Positions 21,259-29,122 of a DNA stretch of 40,491 nucleotides are shown here, piece after piece. The notes beneath the pieces are model-generated. The model saw only the letters and a list, made by a program, of their open reading frames with translations, searched no databases and was not told the DNA's origin. The position numbers were made by a program, and so were the translations under genes. Position 1 is the stretch's first letter, and the number at the start of each line of letters is the position of its first letter. The stretch comes from an uncultured Eubacteriaceae bacterium (lineage in GTDB: Bacteria; Bacillota; Clostridia; Eubacteriales; Eubacteriaceae): positions 1 through 40,491 of the forward strand of contig CANQOZ010000003.1 in assembly GCA_947625585.1 (NCBI GenBank), written 5' to 3'.

Positions 21259-23640
21259 ATGGATAGTAATTATGCTGTTTGTAATAAATGTGGAAAGACA
21301 TTATTAAATTGCAACTGCAAAAAAGACAAACATAGAATTCAGTTTAAAACATATAACATCAATAATTTAGATTGTGCTGCTTGTAGTAATAAATTAGAAG
21401 ATAAACTAAATACCTATCCAGGGATCAAGCAATGCACAATCTCTTATCCAACTAGCAAGATCAAAATTGAAGCAGCCGATCAAGATAAAATGCTGCCAGA
21501 AATAGTTGGAGTGTGTCAGAAAATGGAACCGGATGTCACAATTAGTCCAGAGAATAATAAAAAGGTAATGTTTAATATTGATGGACTTGATTGTGCTAAT
21601 TGTGCTAAAAAAATTGAAAATAAATTAAATGAAGATCCCAAAATAGATAAAGCTACTATTGATTATGCTACTGGAACATTATCAATTGAAGCTAATGATC
21701 CCACAAGTCATATAGGGCATTATCAGAAAGTTATTGATTCTGTTGAAGATGGTGTTACCTTAAGTCCAAAAGATCAAAAGAAAAAAGATGAGAAGAAGAA
21801 TACCTATTTTAAGGAACTCTTTCCAATTATAGTTGGTTCAATTATCTTTATTGCTGGCTGGTTATTGGAAAGTAGAGTCTCACACACAACTGAGTTAATC
21901 TTTCAACTTATTGCCTATGTTTTTTTAGGTGGAGAAATAGTTTTAAAAGCTTTTAAAAATATACTACATGGTGACTTCTTTGATGAAAACTTCTTAATGA
22001 CTGTAGCTACTGTAGGTGCTTTTGTTATTGGAGATTATCACGAAGCTGTTGGCGTTATGCTCTTTTACAGAATTGGGGAATTCTTCGAAGATTATGCTGT
22101 CGATAAAAGTAGAGAGCAAATTATCAATTCATTAGATCTAAGAGATAATTCTGTTAATCTAATTAGAGATGGTAATACTGTTAAAATTCCAATTGAAGAT
22201 ACTAATGTTGGAGATACCTTATTAGTTAGACCAGGAGAACGAATTCCTCTAGATGGAGTCGTTATTAAAGGTGATTCTAGAATAGATACTTCACCTATTA
22301 CTGGTGAACCAGTACCAGTTAGAGTAAAAAAAGACTCGGAAGTTACTTCAGGTACAATAAATTTAAATACACCGATTGAATTAAAAGTTACTAAAAAACT
22401 TTCTGATTCAATGGTAACAAAGATTTTAGATTCAGTTGAAAACGCTGCTGCAAACAAACCAAAAATTGATAGGTTTATAACAAAATTTTCAAAAGTATAT
22501 ACCCCGATTGTTATCGGTTTAGCTTTATTCATTGCAATCGTTCCATCTTTAGTAACAGGAAACTGGTATCACTGGGTTTATACAGCTATTTCATTCTTAG
22601 TTATATCTTGTCCATGTGCTTTAGTTTTATCAGTTCCATTAGCTTATTTTTGTGGTATCGGTGCTGCTTCTAGATTAGGTATTTTATTTAAAGGTGGGAT
22701 ATCTATAGAAGCAATTGACAATATTAAATCAATAGCTTTAGATAAAACTGGAACTATTACAGAAGGTAACTTTAAAGTTCAAGGTATTTATACTACGGGA
22801 ATCTCAAAACAGGATTTACTAAAAATTGCATCTTCTTGTGAAAGTATGTCAACTCATCCTATTGCCCAGAGTATTCTAGAAGATGCTAAAGCAGAACATT
22901 TAAAATACCCTAAACCAGAAAACATTCAAGAAATAGCTGGTAATGGAATAGTAGCTAAAATAGATGGTAAAACATATTATTGTGGAAATAAAAAACTTTT
23001 AGAAACACATAATATAAAAGTTAAAACTTTAAATAAAGAGATTGGAACTAAAGTATTTATTGCAGATACTCAAAAGGAATTGGGTGAAATTGTTATTTCA
23101 GATACTTTAAAGAAAGATGCTAAATCAGTTATAAATCAGTTAAAGAAGCTAGGATTAAAAACGGTATTATTAACTGGTGATACGGCTGAAAATGCAAACG
23201 AAATAGCACAAAAAGTTGGAATTGATCATGTATATGCTTCCCTATTACCGACTGATAAACTTGATAAGCTAAATGAAGCTAGAAAAGAACACGGTTCTAT
23301 TATGTTTGTTGGTGATGGAATTAACGATGCTCCTGTAATAGCTGGAGCAAACGTTGGAGCAGCTATGGGAAGTGGTTCTGATGCTGCTATTGAAGCTGCT
23401 GACGTTGTTTTCTTAAGATCGAATTTAAAAGCTATACTTGATTCGATTAAAATTGGTAAGAAAACAGCTTTTATTGCTAAAGAAAATGTTGTCATTGCAC
23501 TAGCTGTTAAAGCTTTAATTTTACTTTTAGGATTCTTTGGATTTGCAAATATGTGGTTAGCAGTCCTAGCTGATACAGGTGTTTCCCTAATCTGTATATT
23601 AAACTCTATTAGATTATTATTTATTTTTAGGAAGAAATAA
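21259..23640 (+). CDS. Heavy-metal-exporting P1B-type ATPase (Zn/Cd/Pb type)
   Basis: A 793-aa cation pump. A Cys-rich N-terminus (CNKCGKTLLNCNCKK, residues 8-22) precedes two heavy-metal-associated domains with LDCAAC (C39, C42) and LDCANC (C112, C115). Then come membrane helices, the actuator SPITGEP, the translocation motif SCPCALVLSVP (C451-P-C453), the phosphorylated DKTGTITEG (D495), the STHP motif, TGDT and GDGINDAP. The last helices carry the lysine of NVVIALAVKAL and the aspartate of LADTGVSL, which define Zn/Cd/Pb exporters (CadA/ZntA) and differ from Cu pumps. It should remove Zn, Cd or Pb from the cytosol. Its promoter and operator are at 21181-21231. Confidence 0.92.
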   Translation: MDSNYAVCNKCGKTLLNCNCKKDKHRIQFKTYNINNLDCAACSNKLEDKLNTYPGIKQCTISYPTSKIKIEAADQDKMLPEIVGVCQKMEPDVTISPENNKKVMFNIDGLDCANCAKKIENKLNEDPKIDKATIDYATGTLSIEANDPTSHIGHYQKVIDSVEDGVTLSPKDQKKKDEKKNTYFKELFPIIVGSIIFIAGWLLESRVSHTTELIFQLIAYVFLGGEIVLKAFKNILHGDFFDENFLMTVATVGAFVIGDYHEAVGVMLFYRIGEFFEDYAVDKSREQIINSLDLRDNSVNLIRDGNTVKIPIEDTNVGDTLLVRPGERIPLDGVVIKGDSRIDTSPITGEPVPVRVKKDSEVTSGTINLNTPIELKVTKKLSDSMVTKILDSVENAAANKPKIDRFITKFSKVYTPIVIGLALFIAIVPSLVTGNWYHWVYTAISFLVISCPCALVLSVPLAYFCGIGAASRLGILFKGGISIEAIDNIKSIALDKTGTITEGNFKVQGIYTTGISKQDLLKIASSCESMSTHPIAQSILEDAKAEHLKYPKPENIQEIAGNGIVAKIDGKTYYCGNKKLLETHNIKVKTLNKEIGTKVFIADTQKELGEIVISDTLKKDAKSVINQLKKLGLKTVLLTGDTAENANEIAQKVGIDHVYASLLPTDKLDKLNEARKEHGSIMFVGDGINDAPVIAGANVGAAMGSGSDAAIEAADVVFLRSNLKAILDSIKIGKKTAFIAKENVVIALAVKALILLLGFFGFANMWLAVLADTGVSLICILNSIRLLFIFRKK

Positions 23641-23644
23641 TTAC

Positions 23645-23672
23645 AATAGGCCAAATGTGGCCTATTTATTTT
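23645..23672 (+). terminator. Intrinsic terminator of the P-type ATPase gene
   Basis: AATAGGCC-AAATGT-GGCCTATT forms an 8-bp perfect stem followed by ATTTTTT, five bases past the stop codon. Confidence 0.9.
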
Positions 23673-23783
23673 TCCAATTAATGTTATCGTTTACACTCGG
23701 AACATTTTATTTCCCAAAATATCAAAATATTTCCCTTTCAAATTACATTTTTATACGAGTTTTTCATATATTATTAAATTTGA

Positions 23784-23813
23784 ATTAAATTAATTGGGAG
23801 AAATTAATTTAAT
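23784..23813. repeat. AT-rich perfect inverted repeat
   Basis: ATTAAATTAATT and its exact reverse complement flank the loop GGGAGA. On the plus strand the nearby TCTCTTTCTC can pair with the loop or with GAGAAA, giving a competing fold. No U-tract follows on either strand, so it is not an ordinary terminator. It lies between the end of the ATPase terminator and the end of the ABC gene. Confidence 0.5.
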
Positions 23814-23860
23814 CTCTTTCTCAATAAAATATCATTTTAGGTTATATTAATATAATTAAT

Positions 23861-24610
23861 TTACCATTCAATTTCGTCAATATCCATTGGATGTTTTTGG
23901 ATTTCAATCTTTTCAACCTTACCATTTTTCATGTGAATTACTCTATTTCCAATTGGAGTTATTGCAGTATTATGAGTAATTAAAACAACAGTCATATTAT
24001 CTTTTATACTCATATCTTGGAGAAGTTTTAAAATTGTCTTACCTGTTTTATAATCGAGAGCTCCCGTTGGTTCATCACATAATAATAATTTCGGACGTTT
24101 TGCTAAAGCTCTAGCTATTGCTACTCTTTGTTGTTCACCACCTGATAATTGTGAAGGAAAATTATTCATTCTATCTGTAAGTCCGACCTTTTCAAGTGTT
24201 TCCTTAGCATCAGCTGGATCTTCGCTAATTTGAGCTGCCATTTCGACATTTTCTAAAGCTGTTAGATTTTGGATTAGATTATAAAACTGAAAAACAAAAC
24301 CGGTGTCAAATCGACGGTATTCTGTTAATTCCTTTTGTGATAAATTTTCAATGTGTTCTTCATCGACTATGACTTCCCCATCTGTAGCATTATCCATCCC
24401 ACCTAAAATATTTAAAACAGTAGTTTTACCGGCTCCTGATGGACCGACAACAATGACAAACTCTCCCTTATAAATTTCAAAATTAATTCCATTTGCTGCA
24501 TTAATTGTTACCTCTCCAGAATGGTAAACTTTAGTAACATCTTTAAATATTATAAGTGGTTCTTCTTCAACAGAATCATAGGGAATTATTTTATTACTCA
24601 CTACTATCAC
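23861..24610 (-). CDS. ABC transporter ATP-binding protein (MacB/LolD-like), no permease nearby
   Basis: A 249-aa ATPase with GPSGAGKT (Walker A), FQFYNLIQNLTALENV (Q-loop), LSGGEQQR (signature), LLLCDEPTGALD (Walker B) and VLITHN (H-loop). Wording and length fit the MacB/LolD/FtsE-like class that works with an FtsX-type permease. No permease gene is found on either side. Two GTG starts are possible: 24608-24610 (249 aa) or 24599-24601 (MSNKIIPYD, 246 aa), the latter better placed behind AGGTG. It overlaps or abuts the end of the glycosylase gene, so both share one transcript. Its partner must be encoded elsewhere or has been lost. Confidence 0.88.
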   Translation of the reverse strand: MIVVSNKIIPYDSVEEEPLIIFKDVTKVYHSGEVTINAANGINFEIYKGEFVIVVGPSGAGKTTVLNILGGMDNATDGEVIVDEEHIENLSQKELTEYRRFDTGFVFQFYNLIQNLTALENVEMAAQISEDPADAKETLEKVGLTDRMNNFPSQLSGGEQQRVAIARALAKRPKLLLCDEPTGALDYKTGKTILKLLQDMSIKDNMTVVLITHNTAITPIGNRVIHMKNGKVEKIEIQKHPMDIDEIEW

Positions 24611-25109
24611 CTAAATAATCTAACAAAACTTTATATTTCTCACATAAAGTGTCAAAATCCATAGTACAATTACGTGGACTAGAAGATGGTAAGCCTATTG
24701 CATCCATCCCTGTATCTTCTTTAATATATCGATTATAAAGAGATTCAGCTTTTTTTCCAGTGGTAAAAATTTGCTTAATTTTCGTTCCTTTAATACCATT
24801 TTTGACATCATTTACCTTGGGATTTTTAATACTAGCATCACTAGCGCCAGTTATCGTACACGATTCGAGAGTATCCCATAAAGCAATATGATTTCTCTTA
24901 AGAAAAGCCTTCTTTTGTTCAACTGTAACAGGCACTTCTTGGTTTAATAGTTTAGCAACTATTTTCCAGAATCGATTTTGTGGATGACCGTAATAGAATC
25001 CTTCTTCACGGGATTTTGGAGATGGAAATGTTCCAAGGATCAAAATTTCTGAATCTTTTTCAATAAATGGTTCAAAAGGAATTGTTAATTGTTCAGGTTC
25101 GTATTTCAT
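24594..25109 (-). CDS. Hypoxanthine-DNA glycosylase (UDG superfamily, family 6)
   Basis: A 171-aa base-excision enzyme. The motif GTFPSPKSREEGFYYGHPQNRFW (about residues 26-48; catalytic Asn45) and ALWDTLESC, GASDASIKNP and GLPSSSPRN are those of the DNA-deoxyinosine glycosylase branch of the uracil-DNA glycosylase superfamily, which removes hypoxanthine formed by adenine deamination. No Shine-Dalgarno is visible; a TATTAT lies only 8 bases before the ATG, so the mRNA could be leaderless. It is divergent from the S24-type regulator gene, with 59 bases between them. Confidence 0.88.
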   Translation of the reverse strand: MKYEPEQLTIPFEPFIEKDSEILILGTFPSPKSREEGFYYGHPQNRFWKIVAKLLNQEVPVTVEQKKAFLKRNHIALWDTLESCTITGASDASIKNPKVNDVKNGIKGTKIKQIFTTGKKAESLYNRYIKEDTGMDAIGLPSSSPRNCTMDFDTLCEKYKVLLDYLGDSSE

Positions 25110-25168
25110 TGTTTATAATATAAAATAGTAATTAAATCTTTATTGATTATATTTGAGGAACAGGAAAA

Positions 25169-25825
25169 ATGCCAATGGATATTAAGAAATTCGGTAAAAG
25201 ACTAAAAAAATTAATGAAAGACTACGGAGAAACAACATATTCAATGAGTAAAGTTGTCAAACTATCTGCTCCAACTATTTCAAGATATACAAGAGGCGAA
25301 ATGGTTCCAAAAATTACAACAGTTGAGATCCTAGCCAATTACTTTAATGTTAGTCCTAAATGGTTATCAGGCGAAAGTGATATAGTTAATGAGTCTGAAA
25401 TGTTAGATAATAACGTTTTAACCACGACTATACCTGTTTTTGAAACTGTTCAATACAAACTGCCAATCTTCTCAAATAAAAAAATTAATGAAGAATTAAG
25501 ACTCCCAACAGATTTAATTAGCAATTGGGGAAATGTGATTGCTGTAGAAGCTCCTGATGATTCAATGAAACCATTAATTAATAAGGGAGACAAAATGGTA
25601 ATTAAACTTGGTGATGCAGAGCTTAATACTTCCTTAGCAGCTATTCATATTAATAAAAAGGATATGGTAATTCGCAAAGTTGTTAATAGTGGAAAATTTC
25701 TAATCCTTCAACCAGCAAATTTTAATTATTCACCTGAAATAATTAATCCTAATCAAGATAATATCAAAGTAGTTGGTAAAGTCGTCTATGCTATTACTGA
25801 AAAAGATACAAACTTTGAGAAATAA
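25169..25825 (+). CDS. XRE-type HTH regulator with LexA/S24-like C-terminal domain
   Basis: A 218-aa protein: an N-terminal helix-turn-helix of the cI/XRE type (about residues 8-66, with YSMSKVVKLSAPTISRYTRG) and a LexA/S24 domain (about 88-210). The nucleophile position is kept (DSMKP, S132). The catalytic lysine of LexA (VKRL) aligns with R169 in VIRKVV, and the scissile Ala-Gly of LexA-like proteins aligns with YK at 96-97. It may therefore not cleave itself. It could be a host stress regulator or a phage-derived repressor, but no phage genes are near. It lies divergent from the glycosylase gene, which it may control. Confidence 0.85.
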   Translation: MPMDIKKFGKRLKKLMKDYGETTYSMSKVVKLSAPTISRYTRGEMVPKITTVEILANYFNVSPKWLSGESDIVNESEMLDNNVLTTTIPVFETVQYKLPIFSNKKINEELRLPTDLISNWGNVIAVEAPDDSMKPLINKGDKMVIKLGDAELNTSLAAIHINKKDMVIRKVVNSGKFLILQPANFNYSPEIINPNQDNIKVVGKVVYAITEKDTNFEK

Positions 25826-25828
25826 ATA

Positions 25829-25859
25829 AGCACCGCCGAAGCGGTGCTTTTTGTTTTTA
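25829..25859. terminator. GC-rich bidirectional terminator shared by the S24 gene and rnpB
   Basis: AGCACCGC-CGAA-GCGGTGCT is an 8-bp perfect stem followed on the plus strand by TTTTTGTTTTT, four bases after the stop codon. On the minus strand the loop is TTCG and a weaker TTATTTATTT follows, so it can also end rnpB, whose 3' end is about 20 bases away. Confidence 0.9.
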
Positions 25860-25867
25860 TATTCAAA

Positions 25868-26200
25868 TAAGTATACCTATAAGCCGAGTTCTGTTTAAAT
25901 GATCATCTGTCTAGATTTATCGTCACCGATAAACTCAAGCGACCTACCACCAACAGTAGCGAGCAACTACTTTTCTATGTTGTATTTGGTCTTGCACTGG
26001 ATGGGGTTTACAAAGCAGTTTAGTTACCTAAACTCTGGTGAGCTCTTACCTCGCCGTTTCATCCTTACCTATTTCTAGGCGGTTTGTTTTCTGTTGCACT
26101 TTCCTTGAAGTTACCTTCACCGGACGTTATCCGGCATCCTGCTCTATAGTGCTCGGACTTTCCTCAAGCTTATTAAGCTTGCGATCATTCAGTTTACTTA
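25868..26200 (-). ncRNA. rnpB: RNase P RNA (type A)
   Basis: The minus strand carries the RNase P core: GAGGAAAGTCC (26155-26165) near the 5' end, ACAGAA-AACAAACCGCC, GAGGTAAGAGCTCACC, CAAGACCAAATA, GTAGGTCGCTTGAG and the 3' ACAGAACTCGGCTTA (25880-25894). The ends TAAGTA and TACTTA pair as P1, which sets the limits given (about 333 nt). Line by line it follows the E. coli (type A) molecule, not the B. subtilis type B. The 5' end falls on the stop codon of the upstream gene, so the RNA either has a promoter inside that gene or is processed from a joint transcript begun at 26748-26776. Confidence 0.95.
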
Positions 26201-26713
26201 TTTCTTCTTTTTAACAACTTTATTAACAGAATCATTTGAACTCTTAATCTTCTTATCGCTTTCAGTATCTCCAATAAATACTTTAAAGCTATAATAAGAC
26301 CTTGCTTTTTTTACCTTTTCTAGAAGTTCTTTTAATTCCTTAAATTCACCAGTACTTTCATGAATTTTAAGCTCTTTTTTATAAATGTACTCTATTCTCT
26401 TTTGTAATGCATAAAGTAACATAGCTTTTTTCATATAACTGGCATCATCTCTTAGAATATCATAGTATTCTAACTTGTAGATGATTGGATCCCGGTCATC
26501 TTCAATATCATACAATTTTACCGTTTCATGGTGTTGTTTATCTTTTGGATTAATAACCAGATTACGGTAGGTTCCTATCCTGTCTTTCTTAGATTCATTT
26601 GTTAGATAGTATTTATCACTATTTTCAGGTAGGCTTACATATTTAATTAATTCTCCTAAATCTTTCCGGGATATTGTTTTCGTTTTTAATGCTTTATTAA
26701 AAATTTTTTTCAT
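26198..26713 (-). CDS. Uncharacterised 171-aa basic protein between recA and rnpB
   Basis: I do not recognise this family. The protein is lysine-rich, has no signal peptide or membrane span, and is mostly helical with a beta section in the middle (IGTYRNLVINP, ETVKLYDIEDD, PIIYKLEYYDIL). A coiled-coil-like stretch follows (about residues 110-145), ending in a disordered tail KKIKSSNDSVNKVVKKKK. It has its own strong promoter (26748-26776), a leader of about 28 bases and no Shine-Dalgarno. It occupies the place after recA where many Firmicutes have recX or rny, but it does not look like either. Nucleic-acid binding is possible from its charge only. Confidence 0.75.
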   Translation of the reverse strand: MKKIFNKALKTKTISRKDLGELIKYVSLPENSDKYYLTNESKKDRIGTYRNLVINPKDKQHHETVKLYDIEDDRDPIIYKLEYYDILRDDASYMKKAMLLYALQKRIEYIYKKELKIHESTGEFKELKELLEKVKKARSYYSFKVFIGDTESDKKIKSSNDSVNKVVKKKK

Positions 26714-26747
26714 ATTTTCTAACGAATTAATTCAATGCAAGAAACAT

Positions 26748-26776
26748 ATTATAACTTATTGAAGTCGAATTGTAAA
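26748..26776 (-). promoter_or_regulatory. Sigma-A promoter for the 171-aa gene (and possibly rnpB)
   Basis: On the minus strand TTTACA (26771-26776), a 17-base spacer and a perfect TATAAT (26748-26753). The start point would be near 26741. Its strength would suit an abundant RNA such as rnpB downstream. Confidence 0.8.
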
Positions 26777-26787
26777 GAATTTTTTTA

Positions 26788-27885
26788 TTAAAAATCAATT
26801 TTTCCTAAATCGAAATCATCTTCATCTTCAATTGTATCAGATTCAAGAACCGTCTCATGGTTATCATTCATTCCCATTCCTAACTTTCCTTTGATTTCTT
26901 CTATAAGTTCAGGATGTTCTTTTAGATAATTCTTTACATTATCTCGCCCTTGTCCAAGTCTTTCATTATCATACGAAAACCATGCTCCAGATTTATTTAT
27001 AATACCTTCAGTAACAGCTGTATCAAGTAAATCCCCTTCTGCAGAAATTCCTTCCCCATACATAATATCGAATTCAGCTGTTTTAAAAGGTGGAGCTAAT
27101 TTATTTTTAACGACTTTAGCTCTTGTTCTGTTACCTACAAATTCAGCACCCTTCTTAATACTATCAATTCTTCTAATATCTAAACGAATTGTTGAATAGA
27201 ATTTTAAAGCTCTTCCACCAGTCGTAACTTCAGGATTACCAAATAATATTCCAACTTTTTCACGTAATTGATTAATAAAGATAGCAGCAGTATTTGATTT
27301 TTTAATTACACCTGTTAACTTTCTTAAAGCTTGTGACATAAGTCTAGCGTGTAAACCAACATGGGAGTCTCCCATTTCACCATCAATTTCAGCTTTTGGT
27401 ACTAATGCAGCAACGGAGTCAACAACAACTATATCTAAAGCTCCACTTCGAATTAACTCTTCTAGGATTTCTAAAGCCTGTTCACCGGTGTCTGGTTGAG
27501 AAATAATTAAATTATCAATATCAACTCCTAAGTTTTTAGCATAAACCGGGTCTAAAGCATGTTCTGCATCAATAAAAGCTGCAAAACCACCTTGTTTTTG
27601 AGCTTCAGCAATAGCATGTAATGCAACTGTTGTCTTGCCTGAAGACTCAGGTCCATAAATTTCAGTAATTCGTCCTTTTGGAATTCCACCAATTCCAAGA
27701 GCTCTATCTAAGCCAATTGAACTAGTAGAAATAACATCAACTTCCTGGATGGCGTTATCACCCATTCTCATTATTGAACCTTTACCAAAATTTTTTTCTA
27801 TATTTTTTAAAGCTGTATCTAGCGCTTCTCGTTTCTTTTCATCAGCTGGATTGTCAGCTGCTTTTTTATCCTTCTTTTTAGCCAT
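26788..27885 (-). CDS. recA: Recombinase RecA
   Basis: A 365-aa RecA that forms filaments on single-stranded DNA for strand exchange and SOS induction. Visible: GPESSGKT (Walker A, residues 78-85), LDIVVVDSVAALVP (Walker B), MSQALRKLTGVIKKSNTAAI, the L2 region GNPEVTTGGRALKFYSTIRLDIRR, and an acidic C-terminal tail (EDEDDFDLGKIDF). Length is normal. The start ATG follows AGAGGATAA and lies 7 bases after cinA, so the two are co-transcribed, as in many Gram-positives. No GAAC-N4-GTTC LexA-type box was found just upstream; any SOS control would act at an operon promoter further up. Confidence 0.99.
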   Translation of the reverse strand: MAKKKDKKAADNPADEKKREALDTALKNIEKNFGKGSIMRMGDNAIQEVDVISTSSIGLDRALGIGGIPKGRITEIYGPESSGKTTVALHAIAEAQKQGGFAAFIDAEHALDPVYAKNLGVDIDNLIISQPDTGEQALEILEELIRSGALDIVVVDSVAALVPKAEIDGEMGDSHVGLHARLMSQALRKLTGVIKKSNTAAIFINQLREKVGILFGNPEVTTGGRALKFYSTIRLDIRRIDSIKKGAEFVGNRTRAKVVKNKLAPPFKTAEFDIMYGEGISAEGDLLDTAVTEGIINKSGAWFSYDNERLGQGRDNVKNYLKEHPELIEEIKGKLGMGMNDNHETVLESDTIEDEDDFDLGKIDF

Positions 27886-27892
27886 TTATCCT

Positions 27893-29122
27893 CTAATATA
27901 TTTTAAAAAACTCGTTTCGAATCATCTGAAAGACCATATTCGCAGATCGATACCTAATATTTTCTCTTGTTCCTTGGAATAAGTTCTTTTTAATTACGAC
28001 AAAATCTTTTGTAGCAATTCCAGTATAAACAAGTCCAACAGGCTTATCTTTTGTTCCCCCGTCTGGTCCAGCTATTCCTGTAGTTGCTACACCTATATCC
28101 GTATTCAAAATTTTTCGAACATTATTACACATTTCATAACAGGTTTCTTCACTTACTGCACCGAACTTATCTAGAGTTTCAGGTTTAACATGAAGTTCTT
28201 TTATTTTTGCTTCATTTGAATAAGTGATTAATCCTAGCATATAAGAAGAAGAGATACCAGGAATATCTGTTAAGATTGAACCAATCATTCCTCCCGTACA
28301 TGATTCTGCAGTACTTATGGTTAGGTGATGGTCTATTAAGTATTTTCCTACTGTCTTTGCTAATGTTTGATCTGTATAAGAAAAAATAAAATTCTCTAAT
28401 TTATTTTTAATTTTACTGTCTATTTCTTCTAGTTTTTGTTTAGCATTTTTACCATTAGCAGTTACTCGTAATAGGACTTCCCCTCGTTTTGCATAAGTTG
28501 CAAGAGTTGGATTTGTCTGATTATCAATTAAATCAAAAATCCTATCTTCAACTTCAGATTCACCAATTCCTGTTAAATTATAATAGTTAGTAATAACCTC
28601 TTGATTATTTAATTCGTTAATTATATCAACAACACTAGTGTTAAAAACATGCTTCATTTCACCTGGAGGTCCTGGTAATAAAAAGATGTGCTTTCCATCT
28701 TTATTAATATAAACTCCAGAAGCAGTGCCACTTTTATTTTCTAAAATAGTAGCGTTTTCAGGTATTAAAGCTTGTTTGAAATTATTTTTAGTAAGATGAA
28801 AATTCCGGTCTTTAAACCAATTAATAATTCTTTCCTTCTCTTTTGGATTTTCTATTAGTTCAAGTCCTAAATTTTCAGCTACTACTTCTTTAGTTAGGTC
28901 ATCCTCAGTTGGACCTAATCCACCTGTGATTAAAATTATATCATTACAACTATAGGCTTGATTAAAACTTGTACTAAGCCGTTCTGGATTGTCCCCTACG
29001 GTTGTTATGAAATGAACATTAACACCAAGGTTTGATAATTCCTTAGCTAAATATTGACTGTTAGTATTTAAAATAGAACCTGTTAATAATTCAGTTCCTA
29101 CACTAATAATTTCTGCATCCAT
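27893..29122 (-). CDS. cinA: CinA-family protein (competence/damage-inducible; nicotinamide-nucleotide amidase domain)
   Basis: A 409-aa two-domain protein. The N-terminal molybdopterin-binding-like domain (about 1-170) has MDAEIISVGTELLTG, ITGGLGPTEDDLTKEVVAE and LLPGPPGEM. The C-terminal PncC-type amidase domain (about 250-405) has STAESCTGGMIGSILTDIPG, GAVSEETCYEM and VATTGIAGPDGGTKDKPVGLVY. Family members recycle pyridine nucleotides damaged by deamidation. The start codon overlaps the last base of pgsA, and recA follows 7 bases downstream. Confidence 0.96.
   Translation of the reverse strand: MDAEIISVGTELLTGSILNTNSQYLAKELSNLGVNVHFITTVGDNPERLSTSFNQAYSCNDIILITGGLGPTEDDLTKEVVAENLGLELIENPKEKERIINWFKDRNFHLTKNNFKQALIPENATILENKSGTASGVYINKDGKHIFLLPGPPGEMKHVFNTSVVDIINELNNQEVITNYYNLTGIGESEVEDRIFDLIDNQTNPTLATYAKRGEVLLRVTANGKNAKQKLEEIDSKIKNKLENFIFSYTDQTLAKTVGKYLIDHHLTISTAESCTGGMIGSILTDIPGISSSYMLGLITYSNEAKIKELHVKPETLDKFGAVSEETCYEMCNNVRKILNTDIGVATTGIAGPDGGTKDKPVGLVYTGIATKDFVVIKKNLFQGTRENIRYRSANMVFQMIRNEFFKIY

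Noticed and set aside
25169..25825. Prophage remnant centred on the XRE-S24 regulator
   Set aside because: No integrase, structural genes or attachment-site repeats nearby; neighbours are ordinary chromosomal genes.
25868..26200. tmRNA or type B RNase P RNA
   Set aside because: No alanine-tRNA-like ends or tag frame for tmRNA; the internal landmarks follow type A RNase P RNA throughout.
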